Source of the DNA: Agapanthus africanus
Taxonomy: Eukaryota > Streptophyta > Magnoliopsida > Asparagales > Amaryllidaceae
Length of the DNA stretch: 64,000 bases
Direction of reading: 5' to 3'
Assembly: GCA_030015575.1 (NCBI GenBank)
Contig: JASDDO010000018.1
Location: 379,435,908 to 379,499,907, forward strand
Shown here: one piece after another, positions 34,260 to 46,708 of the stretch
Layout: every line of letters begins with the position of its first letter
Position numbering within the stretch: the first letter of the stretch is position 1
Notes under the pieces: generated by a model
Seen by the model: the letters and a program-made list of their open reading frames with translations, nothing else
What the model was told of the DNA's origin: nothing
Database searches by the model: none
Position numbers and translations under genes: made by a program

Positions 34260-37200
34260 CTAAAGTCTGCGCCGATGTCGGTCTGCATAAGATTTCTGCT
34301 TACACTGGGCCGCTCTCATCCTATCCTAAATCATCTGAATCTTTTCGGTCATCTCCTGCACAATCTGTAGCCCCAAAATACTGCTCTCACTGAGCTCTGT
34401 CCAACAAACTGGTAATCGACATTTCCTCCTATACAATATCTCGAAGGGTGCCATCTGAATCGTTCTCCTGGAAGCTGTTATTATAAGAAAACTCTATCAA
34501 AAGCAAGTGGCGATCCCAACTGCCACCGAAAACTAGAATGAAAGCTCGAAGCATATCCTCAAGAGTCTGAATGGTCTGCTCTGATTGACCGTTGGTCTGC
34601 GAATAGAAAACTGCACTGAAACTCAATCTGTGTCCAAGGTTTCTTAATGTTTCTATAATAATTGGCTGGTGATTTGGGTGCCTCTGTTGGACACAATACA
34701 AGTTGGAACTCCATGTAGTCGCACAACCTCATCAACATATGTCTGAGCATACTGAACGAATCCAAAAGTGGTCTTCACTGGAAGAAAGTGTGCTGCTTTC
34801 GTCAATCGGTCTACGATCACTCAAATATAGCCATACTCTCGACTGGTCCTTGGTAGACCCACGATACAATCCATAGAAATTTGTTCCATTTCTACTCCGG
34901 AATAGGCAAAGGTTATAGTTCTCCTGCTGGCCTCTGATGCTCTGCCTTGACTTACTGACATGTCAGCATCCCGAATCAAAATCTGTGACATCTATCTTCA
35001 TCTCTTCATACCAGTAGATTTCTTTCAAATCATAATACATCTTGGTGGAAACTGGATGAACATTGTATGCTGACTGATGTGCCTCCTCTAAGATCTCATG
35101 TCTCAGTCCCTCGGAATCTGGCACACACAGTCGAATCCCAAATCTTAGTACTCCCTGATCATCAATCATGAACTCTGAATCTCTGCCCTATCGAACCTGC
35201 TCCATGATCTATGACAAACGAACGTCATCGGACTGTACCTCACGGATATAATCATATAACTGTGAATGTGCATGGACACGGACAAGTTGTCTCCTGGTCG
35301 ACGTAAACTTGAACTATACTCGGCTGTCATATAGTATCTGCCAATCTGCCGTCGACTGTTTCTGAACCGTGCTCAACAAGAAAAGCTATCTCCGGGCCTC
35401 CGAATCAAAGTATCTACCTCAACATTCGCCTTGCCCGGATGATAAAGAATCATCGCAGTCATAGTCTTTCACTAGCTCCATCCATCTGTGTTGTCTCAAA
35501 TTCAGATCTCGCTGCTGAAAAAAAAGTACTTCAAACTTTTGTGGTCTGTGAATATCTGGCACGACTCGCCGTATAAGTAGTGTCTTTAAATCTTAAGTGT
35601 AAAAACTACAGCAGCCATTTCTAAGTCATGCGTGGAAAAATTCTGCTCGTGCTTCTTCAACTGCCGAGAAGCATAGCAATAACCAACAAAACCGCTTGAT
35701 CCTAAAGGCAAAGATAATACCGGCGCCGTAATCAAACGAGTCTTCAATGGTGAAAGCTCTGCTCGCATATCTTAGTCCAACGAAAAGAAACGCCCTTCCG
35801 GGTCACCCGGTCAACGTTGCAGTAATATGCAAAAATCCTGTACGAAATATCAATAGTATCCATCCAAACCCAAAATGCTGAGAACCTCCGTCACTGATAT
35901 AGGTCTGGGCCAATGCTGAACGGCTTCGATCTCATTCGGTTCAATACATATACTATCTCTCGTAACTACGTGACCCAAGGAGTCAACACCATCCAACCAG
36001 AAAACACACTTAGATAAATTAGCGAATAGTTGGCACTCCCTCAAGGTCTACAACGAAATCCTCAATTACTACCTAGGCTCCTCTCGGTTCCAAAAGTTTA
36101 CTAAAATGTCATCAACGAACACGATAATAACTGATCAAGAAACGGCCTGAATATGTGGTTCATCAAATCCATAAACGCTGCTGGGCATTGGTGTGCTTGA
36201 ACGACATCACCAAGAACTCATAATGCCCGCAACGCGTGTGAAAAGCAGTCTTCGGAATATCATCTCCTCGAACCCGCAACTAATGGTAGCCTAATCATAA
36301 GTCAATCTTCAAGAAATATCTTGCACCCTGGAGCTAATCAAATAAATCGTCGATGCGAGATAGGGGATATCTATTCCGAACATTAACTCGATTCAACTGA
36401 CGATCATCGATGCACCAACACAACCGCCGTCTTTCTTCTCGACGAATAGAACATAAGATCCCCAAAGTGACGCACTCGGACGAACAAGCCCTTTATCCAA
36501 CAAATCTTGCAATTGATTCTTCAGTTCTTTAAGCTCCACCGGGTCCATCCGATATGGCGGTATAGAAAAAGGCTCCGTGCCGGAAATCAAGTCAAAGAAG
36601 AACTCAATATCGTGCTCTGGCGACAAACCAAGCAACTCGTCAGGAAAACATCTAGAAACCCTCTCCCAATCGGGACCTGGTCCAACGGGACCTCTGCGGC
36701 TCTAACATCACAAACATACACCAAGAATTCTTGACATCCATTCTCAAAAGCCGACTAGCGCAAAAGAAGAAATCAAACTGGGAAAGATGACGCTGCGGTC
36801 TCCCCGAAAAACAAACAAGAATTGGCTTACCTAGAAAACTAAATCTGACTGCTTTCTCACGGCAGTCCACAGATGCGTAATACGTGGCTAACCAATCCAT
36901 GCTCAGAAGAACTTCGAAGTCAAACATATCGAGAAAATCAAATTGACAGAAGAATCCCTATCTCCGATACAAACAAAACAAACACGAACGAAAAACATTT
37001 CGAGCGACAAAAGACTCGCCTACTGGAATAATAAAAATCAGTTGCAGATCAAACAAGGACGACTCTCGGTCCAAACTCGGTACAAAGTATGTACATACAA
37101 GTTTAAACAACAAAAGAAATACGCATCAGAAGAAAACACCGAAAGGACACCTGTCACAACTGCGCCTATCTAATCGCCTCTGAGCTGGCATACCGGTACA

Positions 37201-37960
37201 AATCCGCTTCGATCCTAGAAACGACTGAAGTCTCAGAAATGCGCTCCTCTAGCAGTAAGGCTGCATCCATCACGACTGCAAAAGTGTCAAAATGCTGGGT
37301 ACCGATAGCAAGAAATAACTGCATGTCCAGTCTCCACACGAACCCCTTTATCCGTTTCTCTTCAGTGTCCACCAGGTAAGGAGCATATCGAACCACTAAG
37401 TAAACTAAATGTCATACTCTGACCCGTCATCCCTGAAGTCTTACGCAGAGGCTCGAAACTACAAGCTCGGCATCTCGAACGCTCTCCGGAAGAAAACGAG
37501 CAAGAAATATAGCGGTGAACTTATCCCAAGTCATAGGAAGTAGATCTGCAGCTCGGCCTCTCTCAACCGACTCGCACTACGTCTTAGCAAGACCTCTCTA
37601 GAAGAAAACTCGCAAGCTCAACCCATCTCTCGTCAGAACAACTCTGTGAACGACAAATCCTATCCATCATGTCAAGGATTGTCTATGGATCCTTCACTGC
37701 ATCTATGCTGGTAAAAACTGGAGGCTTCAGCTTCAAAAACTCTTATAATGATACGGAAATAATCTTGGAACAGAAACAGCTGCCTAAGCGGTAGGTACAA
37801 TCACAGTCCCCGCAGTAAGAGGGACATCATCGGCTCTCGGAGCTCGGCTAACCTCAACTAACAATCCAACCATCTGTCGTAAGTCCTAAATACTCGACTC
37901 CAGCCTAGCCATCCATCCTAGAGAAGGCGGATCACTCTTTCCCTAAGGGGTAGGCGTACT
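34260..37960 (-). pseudogene. Decayed Ty3/gypsy gag-pol, chromovirus (Del/Tekay-like) (Gyp-T)
   Basis: Domains read leftward on the minus strand in broken frames. Gag is at about 37960-37170 (FVWRLDMQLFLAI). The protease end is at about 36927 (MDWLATYYASVDC). Reverse transcriptase runs from 36640 ([32 protein letters not shown]) with FVDD at 36108-36119 and KCVFWLDGVDSLGHVV at 36010. RNase H is at 35768 ([19 protein letters not shown]). The integrase zinc-binding part is at 35169 and its core near 34700 (TNGQSEQTIQTLEDMLRA). Order PR-RT-RH-IN and these motifs are gypsy/chromovirus. Many frameshifts and stops make it inactive. The 3' LTR is absent on the left, where the hairpin-rich unit abuts. 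Confidence 0.9.
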
Positions 37961-38266
37961 GCCCTGATCGGTCCTCATCTCAAATGAGTCTACTCTAATC
38001 TCATCCTCGGCGGCAGCCCTCTGGCTCTCGTAGTCTCCGGCGGCATAGTATCTGGAGCAAGAACAGGATTGATAGGAACATTGCGATCGAATCAAAGAAT
38101 TTCCGGAATCAAGGAAGGAATACATGTAAATAGATATCCTAAGGTCACTTAGGCGGAGTACCGTATCGTAAGTATGCTGCGAAACATACACACGCTATGT
38201 CACTCTGCTTAAATTACCTACTCCTTCTACCAAAGGTCATCCTACACTGAGAAAGATAAAACCTAT

Positions 38267-38279
38267 CGCTCTCATACCA
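38267..38279 (-). promoter_or_regulatory. Primer-binding site of Gyp-T
   Basis: On the minus strand TGGTATGAGAGCG follows the LTR end TGTGACA by a few bases. It matches the initiator methionine tRNA complement with one change, like the LARD sites. Confidence 0.82.
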
Positions 38280-38283
38280 ATTT

Positions 38284-38449
38284 TGTCACAACCCGAAGGA
38301 ACGGAACGTGACTGGCACTTAAATTACGAAACGTCTAAAGGTGTAGCGTAATCTAAATAAGCCAAAGCCCAGAAAACTAAACCGTTTAACAATTAGAGTG
38401 AAGAAAAACTTGTTTTAAAGCAAGTGGTTTTAACAAAATAAGTGGCATT
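38284..38449 (-). repeat. 5' LTR of Gyp-T, first piece
   Basis: The reverse complement ends CCTTCGGGTTGTGACA and resembles the LARD-C LTR end (61740-61905) at about 88% by eye. Cop-2 interrupts it at 38449/38450; the LTR continues at 48903. Confidence 0.82.
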
Positions 38450-40622
38450 TGTTAGTTATATGTATGCCCTAGAGGCCATTACTGTACATACGATGTATAT
38501 TGTAGTGAATGCTGGGACGTATATAGGGAGGACTTTCTTGCTCGACATGATAGTATGCTATCTGGTTATACTTTATCTTAACATGTACTCTGATTGTCTC
38601 TAATACATGTTGATAAGGCCTTTAGGATATGTAATCGACTACTGGAATTATGATGAGATCAAACTAGTGGGGCCACGGTAGTCGACGAGTACATCCTATA
38701 ACTGTTCCTAGTCGAGGGTATATCGAGACAGGGCATCGATGCACCAGAGTAGACTAGCGTATACGCATCATGACCCATATGATGGGCGATGGATGATCCC
38801 ATATCCATCGGTGTTTGATATCAAGGATGGTGTATGGGTGCTCAGTGGAGACTGGGTACACTGGACGGACTCGCCGAGAACTCCCAGATGGTATTATACC
38901 TCACGTCAGATGGCAGTTCTCCGGTGACACTGGTACAGCGTAGTCTGTTGACCCGAGATCGTCATAGAGTCTTGTGTGATTCCCACCGTGCTTTGATTTC
39001 CACCTTACCACATCCAAGATGGCGTGCAAAACGGTGGTTTTTGGGTACAGTCCCGAATCACATGGAGGCAATGAGCGATAGGAGGGGATTCGTCTCTCCC
39101 GGTATAGGGAGTTGATGTTGTGCTGTGTTCGATTGGCTATAACCGGAAATCCCTGGCCAGGGTTGCTGAGATTTACTGGTAAGTGTTATCAATAGTTTCT
39201 CGAACTGTTATAGACCTCGTATCGACACGACTTATCGAGCTACTGGGGTCTGACGTTTACCACCCCTAGGCGAGATATGCGACATATCAGACGACGAGAC
39301 CGGACTGTACGGGAGTGTTACTGATTGGATTCACAGGAGTACTAGCAGGCTTGCTTGTTGATCTTTTGATCGCTCAATACCCGGGTGGCCGTTACGTTTA
39401 GCAGACCGCTTGCGGCTTGTGGGTGTTTGATATGATCATCACCTACTGTCGGCGTATTGACGAGTCTTTAGAGTCCTACACAGGGGTTTCCTGGCTCAAG
39501 CGAAACGGAGTAGGAGCGCATATGAGATATGTGCGGGTCCGAGATTGATACGATATGAGATACCGTATTCTATTCTCGCGATTTGTGACATTGATCGGTT
39601 GTATGCGATATAGCCGGGTTATCGGATCAAGTGTTGATTCGATAAGTTGTTACATTTGATATTAGTCGGATTATTAAATCAAGAGTTGATTTAATAATTT
39701 AATGTATAATTATATATTGGATATATTACATTACATTAACTAGTATTAGCTCACTTAAGATTTATTTTCTCACTAGTTTGTGCACATTGTTTATATGTGA
39801 TATATGCAAGTGTACATGTTTGTATCATGCTTGATGATACATCAAAGATGGGTGTATGAGAGTTGTACCAAGATTAGGGTTATTCTTTTATCATAACATT
39901 TACCAAAAGGGTTAAACTTAGTCAAAGTAATCAAGCTTGAAGAAGCTTGGAGAAACTTTGACAAAGTCCACTCTTTTGTCATTTGTCTTGATATTCTTTA
40001 ACCTAACTCTTAACCTAAACCCTTGGTCAATTCTCTACATGAGTTAAGCATGATAGCTTAACTCACCCATGGTTAAATAATGGAGCATAATAATTCATAT
40101 GATGGATTTTATTCATTCTCTTCTTCTTCTTCTTCATCAAGCTCCATGAAAAGCTTGCTAGCTTTAATGGTGCCATGAGAAAAAGTGTGAGAAAATCAAT
40201 TCTAAAGTGAGCCCACTTCCTACTTCTTCATCCTCTACCACTTGCCATGTAGTAGAGTGTGTTCTCTTCACAAAGTTCATGACCTAGTGAAGGAATAGCT
40301 TGAGTTAGTGTCTCCGCGACGTAGATCATCTTCGGCCTCGAAGTCAACGAAGCAGGCATGTTCGTTCTTCTTGTGGATCTTCTCCAGAGTCTGAAGTTCA
40401 CGATCGCAGTGAAGGGGACATCTACACGGAGCTATTGAAGTGAAGGACCAGATCTACAAAGGTTGTAATCTCTTTCACTTAGTGTTAAAGTTGTTAACAT
40501 GCTAGTTATCGCCTAAACCCTAGTTTAAAGATCCGTATTAGAGTTGTTCGGCATGGCTAAAATTTTAATCGGGCATGGTTGATGACTCGTAGACACTTGT
40601 GCGCGTGCCTAGCAACCCTACA
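38450..40622 (+). repeat. 5' LTR of Cop-2
   Basis: It starts TGTTAGTTATATGTATGCCC and ends GCAACCCTACA. The shared copia core (CCGTTACG, CCGCTTGCGG, GAGTCTTTAGAGTCC) is at about 39389-39475. Confidence 0.93.
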
Positions 40623-40623
40623 C

Positions 40624-40636
40624 TGGTATCAGAGCC
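40624..40636 (+). promoter_or_regulatory. Primer-binding site of Cop-2
   Basis: TGGTATCAGAGCC starts 1 bp after the LTR end and matches the initiator methionine tRNA complement perfectly. Confidence 0.92.
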
Positions 40637-43600
40637 AAGCTAGAGCTTTAGGCGAAGTCTAGGCGAAGTTTAAAGTCCGATCAAACCCGAAAACCCCGAT
40701 GTAAACCCTTCTCTCTACATTTTTTGAAAATGTGGTTTTTTATGAATTAAAAATGCTCAGAAAAACAAGCAGGAAAAACTAAGAATTACTGTGAAGTACA
40801 GTCCACTAAGTCCCTGAAATGACCGAGGAACCGCGGCCAAACCAAGGGTTTGGCGGCGGTTCCGCGGCCAAAATTTGACTTAGTCCCTCATATTTCATAT
40901 ATTTATTCTTAGGTCCTTTCTTGTCAATTTTTTCTGGGAATATTTTTTTTCCACTCAAGTGTTGAGTTATCTAGGGTTGTATTGGGGACTCGTTGATTCG
41001 ATCGGATAATTTAACTTTGTTTAGTTTGTTCCGGATATTTTTAGAAACTGTTAAAAAGTTCGAACGGCTATCAATAACTCACTTTTTCCCGACCCGAAAA
41101 ATTTCCAAGTGTTGGATTTTTCCGTTGTTTGAGAACATCTGAATCGTGCAAGTTACGCAATGGACCCTCTAGAAGACAACAAACCTTAACTCGATTATGT
41201 GACCGTCTTGAACTGCCTTTTGAACCTTAGGGTTTGGGGCAGTACGGCATGCCACATGTGAGGCGTTGGCTTGACCTTTCTACGGCTGGACCATTAGTAC
41301 TGTGGCATGTGATGGTTGTTTTTAAACTCCCCTCAAGTGTTGAGAACTATTTGGGAAAACCTGGGTGTTTGATTATTCGATCGGAAAGTTTAATATTGTC
41401 TATTTATCTGGATTGTGATACAATATTTGGAATCCACATGTAGTTATGAGATAACTAATTTGAATGTTATAAACATAGCAGTTTAGTCTCAGATGATCGG
41501 TTGCCACGGAATTTTGATGTGATCAAAAGTCCGTCGCAATCACGTAGTGTACGCGGATACTCGCCGGGTAAACTTAATAGACAGCGACGCCCCATAGTCC
41601 CGGCCAAGTGACTGTAGGAAAACCCCGTCGCCAAAAGCATCCGTTCGGGTGCTCGCGGCAGCGGTGTTCCGCCTTAGTGCACTTCGTCGACGGCATCCGG
41701 GGGTGCGACCGTCTACTAAAGTTTGCGACGAGCATTCGATCAGGATGTCGGGAATCTTGTTGAATTGCCCGACTTGATATTGAAAAGAGTTTTCGATAAT
41801 GAGACTAAAATGCGGGGTTTTTAATTGTTAGGCATGCGATATCTAAGGAATTCATTTGGTTAGGCATGTGATGTCTAAGTAGGTTGCGGATTCCAACTGT
41901 TGTAGTTTTACACTTTCTTTTCTGCGACCGTAAGTGTAATATGTGATATCGCCGGTTTCGTTGCTATATGTTAACGACAATTGGGATGGGCATATTTACT
42001 TACGTTGATGACATGTGATATTATGTGTTGCTGGATATGTTATATTGGATCGTCGTGTTTGAATAGCCGGGGTTTTTTATGTGAGATGAGTGTTTTTCAT
42101 TTTCATTCATGTAAAAATTTGTATGTAATATTGTTTTATTGGGGCACTTCCGGGATGAGGTTGATGTCACCATTTATATATTATTTACTTTTCCGCACTA
42201 GGATAGACCCAAGGAGGAGAGCACAAGTAACCGGGTTCTGGAGTCCAGTGGGAGACCAACTCGAGGAGTCGAGTCCGGGTCTTCTAACTCTAGAATTGGA
42301 AGGGTTGCTTGCCGCTCTCGTAGGGGTCTAGGGGTGTGGGTTTGGCTATTCATCGCGACCGTGGAATCCGTGTTTTATAGAGGCTCAAAATAAAACACGG
42401 ACGTCCTAGTATATCCAATGTTTCATATGTTTCTTCTGCTGCGATATCTGTGATGTGATCATTTGATATGTTGTGATAGATACTGTATATAGTATATATG
42501 ATATATTATATAGAAGTTACTTATATTTTACACCCGCGCTAGCCCTCCCCCGCTCTGCCGTTAGTTACCTAACCTAACGGTGCACGAGAGGACATCGAGG
42601 CGAATACGGATGGCATAAGTGTACGTCGTATTTATCTGTGATGTTTAGGTGACTTAAATGATGGGACTTCATTAATGTGATTAATGAAAGAAAAAGAAAC
42701 CTAAAAGATATTGTGGAATCGAATTTTCAAAAACAGGTAGCTACAGTTCTTGCTTTGCATCGCGGTGTTCCTTGTAGAACATCCTGCACCTTATTCAATA
42801 AGGAAAGGGCCGAGATCCCTTCACCGGGAGTGACCCCTTTAGCAATGACTGGCAGATGCTACAACTCTCGGTTTTTTTTTGATTGCTTTTCTAGTTATTG
42901 CTTTGCACAGTGATATATATGATATATCCTGCACCTCATTCGACGAGGAATGAGCCGAGATCCCTTCACCGGGAGTGACCTCTTTAGCGAAACTAGCAAA
43001 AGCCTAAAAAACACTCCATTTTAAAATCATTTGATTCTACAACGATATCAAGTTCATTACGCGATAGGTTTTCAGAAAAACCTGTCGTAGCCCTCCGTCA
43101 TTTCAGATAAGTTGTATATAGTATTCGTGCTACATTTGTTGGCTTTCGTCAAGGTGTAGTGTGCGGTAGCTATATGCTGCTTATCTGCTGCATATGATGC
43201 GATTGGATTAGGGTAGTCGTACGGCTTTGTTGGCTTTCATCAAGGGTCATGCGGGTAGGTTTAATTCAGTCAAGAAATGTACGGGTTGAACTTGACTAGC
43301 GGGCTATGGTTTGTTGGCTTTCGTCAAGGTCATAGCACGTTAGGGGCAAAATATTATCGGGAATTTCAAGTGTTGAAATTTGCAATGAGATTACATACCT
43401 TCTATGAGATAGTTGGATCCCGATACCCGTTGTGAGTAAGAGTTACTCCTGGGAGAGTTTTACACATTACAATTAGCCGATCAAGTAGGTGTCTAGAAAG
43501 GTGTTAACGAGGTTACGCCTCTTGGAAAACGAGGTTTACTTTAATTAGGTTCGTGCGAAAACAAGGGAGACCTCCCTCAAAGTACCGACACTGGCCTGGC

Positions 43601-43840
43601 TGAAAGATTAGCGAACTTGTAGCGTGTAATTAATCCTGGCTAGTCTTTCCTTTTAGGGTTTGAAGGAAGATTTGACTAAAACAGTGGGAGACATCCTGAT
43701 TAGATATATTAGATAACCAATCTAATCTTGCAAGAGCATACGCTGAGTGTTTTCTTCTCTCTCTCTCCAGGTAGCGACCATATCACGCCATAATCAAGAT
43801 AATAATACGGATATATTGACCGAACCCGCTTGTTATACTG
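40637..43840 (+). other. Non-coding left half of the Cop-2 interior
   Basis: No gag motif characteristic of copia was found. It carries the LARD-like module (separate entry). TTGGCTTTCGTCAAGG recurs near 43138, 43229 and 43312 (second copy altered). CCGAGATCCCTTCACCGGGA is duplicated near 42810 and 42955. Otherwise nothing is recognisable. Confidence 0.7.
40930..41430 (+). repeat. Module shared with gypsy-type LARD interiors, partly duplicated
   Basis: At 41157-41310, GGACCCTCTAGAAGA, AACCTTAGGGTTTG, GTGAGGC and CCTTTCTACGGCTGGACCA follow in the same order and spacing as in LARD-A (10255-10410) and LARD-C (62326-62460). The block CAAGTGTTGAG...TCGATCGGA occurs twice here (about 40958 and 41333), once in each LARD. 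Confidence 0.75.
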
Positions 43841-43849
43841 AGTTGGGAA

Positions 43850-46690
43850 ACGTTGGTCCCACTCCAAGCTATAATTGTTATAAGACAGAGCAGGAAATTG
43901 GGGATTACCAGAATTCCCGTGCCGCCCAAACGAAGAAAGTGCATACTGATGCATCATCTTTGGGTGTGTTCATTACAGAGAACTGTTTCTCAGCATCCTT
44001 TACGTCCTGGGTATGAGATACCGGATCAGGATCCCACATATGTAATCTGTTACATGGGCTACAGAAAGGTAGAGAACTGAGAACGGGTGATAAGTTTCAT
44101 GAGACAGAAAACGGTGCAAGTGTTGCAGCCAAGTCTGTTGGTCACTATCACCCTGTATTACCAGAATACATTGATTCTGAACGAATGTTATTAGATACCG
44201 AACCTGATGTACAACATCATATCAGTCTCTTTATTAGTAAAGAAATGATATAATTTTGTACATTTCCTATATCAAGAGTTGATCGGTTCAGGTACGTTAT
44301 CTAAAAGCATAGACGTTCTAAATCAAACTACAGTTCTTAGTACACAGAACACACACAAGAAGAAGAGTTCAGAAATGAACGAATCTTTCTTGAGGTATTG
44401 TAGACTAGGTCATATCAATGCGACCCGACTAGCTGAAGTTACATATAGATGCATATTTAAATTAGTTTGAATTTACATCTTGTGAAACTTGCCAGCCATG
44501 TCACAGAGAAAAGATGACCATAGCTCTGTTTATAGGAAGCAGAGAAAGAGTTAGTGAACTCTTGGGATGATACATACTGATGTATGAAGGTCCCCTGTCT
44601 ACAGATGCCAAGACCGGTTCTTTTTACTTCATTACATTCTCTGATGATCTCTTAAGATTCAGATATATGTTCCTGTCGAAACACAAGTCCGAACCTTTTG
44701 AGATATTCACAGAATATAAGTTAGAAGTAGAGAACCAAAATACGGGTATAAGTATTATGTCCTTTGATGTGGTCAGGGAGGAGAATACTTGAGCACGGAA
44801 TTCCTGGAATATTCTAAAGGAGAATGAGATTCTCTCTCGGCATTACTCCTCCGAATACACCATAGCACGATGGTATATCGGGGCGGAGCAATAACACCCT
44901 ATGAGATATGGTGTGCTCTATGATGAGTATTACTGAGTTTCCTATTTCCTTTTGGGAGTTATGCACTTGTGAAGTTGCATACCTATTGAATAAGGTTCCG
45001 ATCAAATCAAATGCCTACCACTCCATATGAGATATGGTAAGGGAAGAGCCCATCTCTTAAGTTAGTTAAGATTTGGGGTTGTCCAGCCTATGTCTAAAAG
45101 CATAATCCGGACAAGCTCGAGGCAAAGTCAGGTCTGTGGAAGTTTGTTGGATATCCCAAGCATTAGCAAGGGAATATCTTCTACCAAACCGAGGAACAAA
45201 AATGTTTTATTTCTCAACATGCCACCTTTGTAAAAGGGAATTTCTTGGTCATGAGGTAGAACTGGAAAGAGTTCCAGCTATACAAACTACAGCAGATGAT
45301 TTAGTAGAACCAAAGGATTCAGTAGATTCCAACGAACCTCAGCCTTTCCGCCGATCTAGTAGGGTTCCTCACCCACCTGAGAGTTACTTCCGTTTCTCTA
45401 TGACAGTGGGAGCGAGGATTGCATCATGAGATGATGACCCAACTAGTTTCGAGCTGGCCATCAGGAGTGGGACTCTGTAAGAATGGCTGGATGCTTAGTG
45501 ATCTGAGATGGAATCCTTATACACCAACAAAGTATGGACTTTGGTTGCTTTATCTGAAGGGTTAAATCCCCATCAGGAGCAAATATATCTTGAGAAGATT
45601 ACTTGGTGTACATCGAAAAGTTGAGACTTTCAAAGCTAGACTTGTTAAAGGTTTGCATCATTGACCAGGTATGGATTATGATGAAACCTTTTCTAAGTAG
45701 CTATGCTTAAGTCCATCCAGATCCTACTTGCCACGGCTACATACCATGACTACGATATCTGGCGGTTGGGTGTCATGACAGCTTTTCTAAAATGATGTTT
45801 TAGAAGAGAGCGTCTATAAGTACACATCCAGAGGGCTTTGTAGACAGTGGGAGCAGCGGAAACGTGTACAAGTTGTTTTATAGGATAAAGCAGGCATCGT
45901 GGAGTTGGAACGTCTGTTTTGATGTGGTAGTCAAAGAGTTTGAATTCATCAAAATGGGAGATGAACCTTGTATATACAAAAAGATAGTAGGGAGTATGGT
46001 GGTGATCCTCGTAGAGTACGTGGATGACATACTCTTGATAGGGAAGGTGTTTCCTATGCTACGCTCCGTCAATCTCCGCTTATCACAAGGATTCTCCATA
46101 AAGGATCAAAGTGATACCTCCTAAATCCTAAGTTTTGATCTATGAGATAGATCTAATTGGATGTTAGGATTCTCACTAGTTGTAGTAAGATAGTATCAAT
46201 CGATCCAGGGGAGAATCACTGGAAAAGTTCCAGAGTGATAAGGACGACTGAATGTCAGTCGCAGGCATTGTCTTTACTCTCAATGGAGGGATGGTATGTT
46301 GGAAGTGTTCCAAGCCAGATACCGTGATATACTATACGATTAAAGGCAAGATACATCGTTGCCAAGGATGCTACAAAAGAGGCAGTCTGGATAGATATTA
46401 GTTCATGAGATGAACTTCGTTCCTACCATTGTATGACAATGGAGTTGTGGCTTTAGCTAAGGAACTACCATCCCATCAGAAATCCAGATATAATTCTTAG
46501 GCAGTATCACCTAATCATGGAGATGGTTGATCTCCAGGCAGATCGAGGTAAGGAGATTAGACACAGAGGACAACAACGCGGATCCACTCACAAAGGCCTT
46601 TTCCCCAGTAGAGACTTTTATGGGATGGTTGAGTATGAGATACTTCAAACACAGCTAATTGTTGGGTATATGATACCACAACAGATGGCC
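43850..46690 (+). pseudogene. Decayed copia gag-end and pol (Cop-2)
   Basis: In order: a degenerate zinc-knuckle-like stretch (YNCYKTEQEIGDYQ, about 43870); a protease whose active site DTGSGSHICN at 44017 follows a TGA at 44014-44016; GAG-pre-integrase (FLRYCRLGHINATRL, about 44385); integrase (GSFYFITFSDDLLRF, about 44613; TPYEIW, about 45015); integrase tail (about 45130-45250); reverse transcriptase with YVDDILLIG (46018-46044); and traces of RNase H to about 46610. Frameshifts and stops occur throughout, so no functional product is possible. The domain order PR-IN-RT-RH identifies copia. Confidence 0.88.
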
Positions 46691-46693
46691 CTA

Positions 46694-46708
46694 GTGCAAG
46701 TGGGAGAT
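46694..46708 (+). promoter_or_regulatory. Polypurine tract of Cop-2
   Basis: GTGCAAGTGGGAGAT precedes the LTR start TGTTAG, identical to that of Cop-1. It is preserved although pol is ruined. Confidence 0.88.

Noticed and set aside
40624-40636. tRNA gene
   Set aside because: TGGTATCAGAGCC is only the complement of a tRNA 3' end beside an LTR; no cloverleaf is present here or at the other primer-binding sites.
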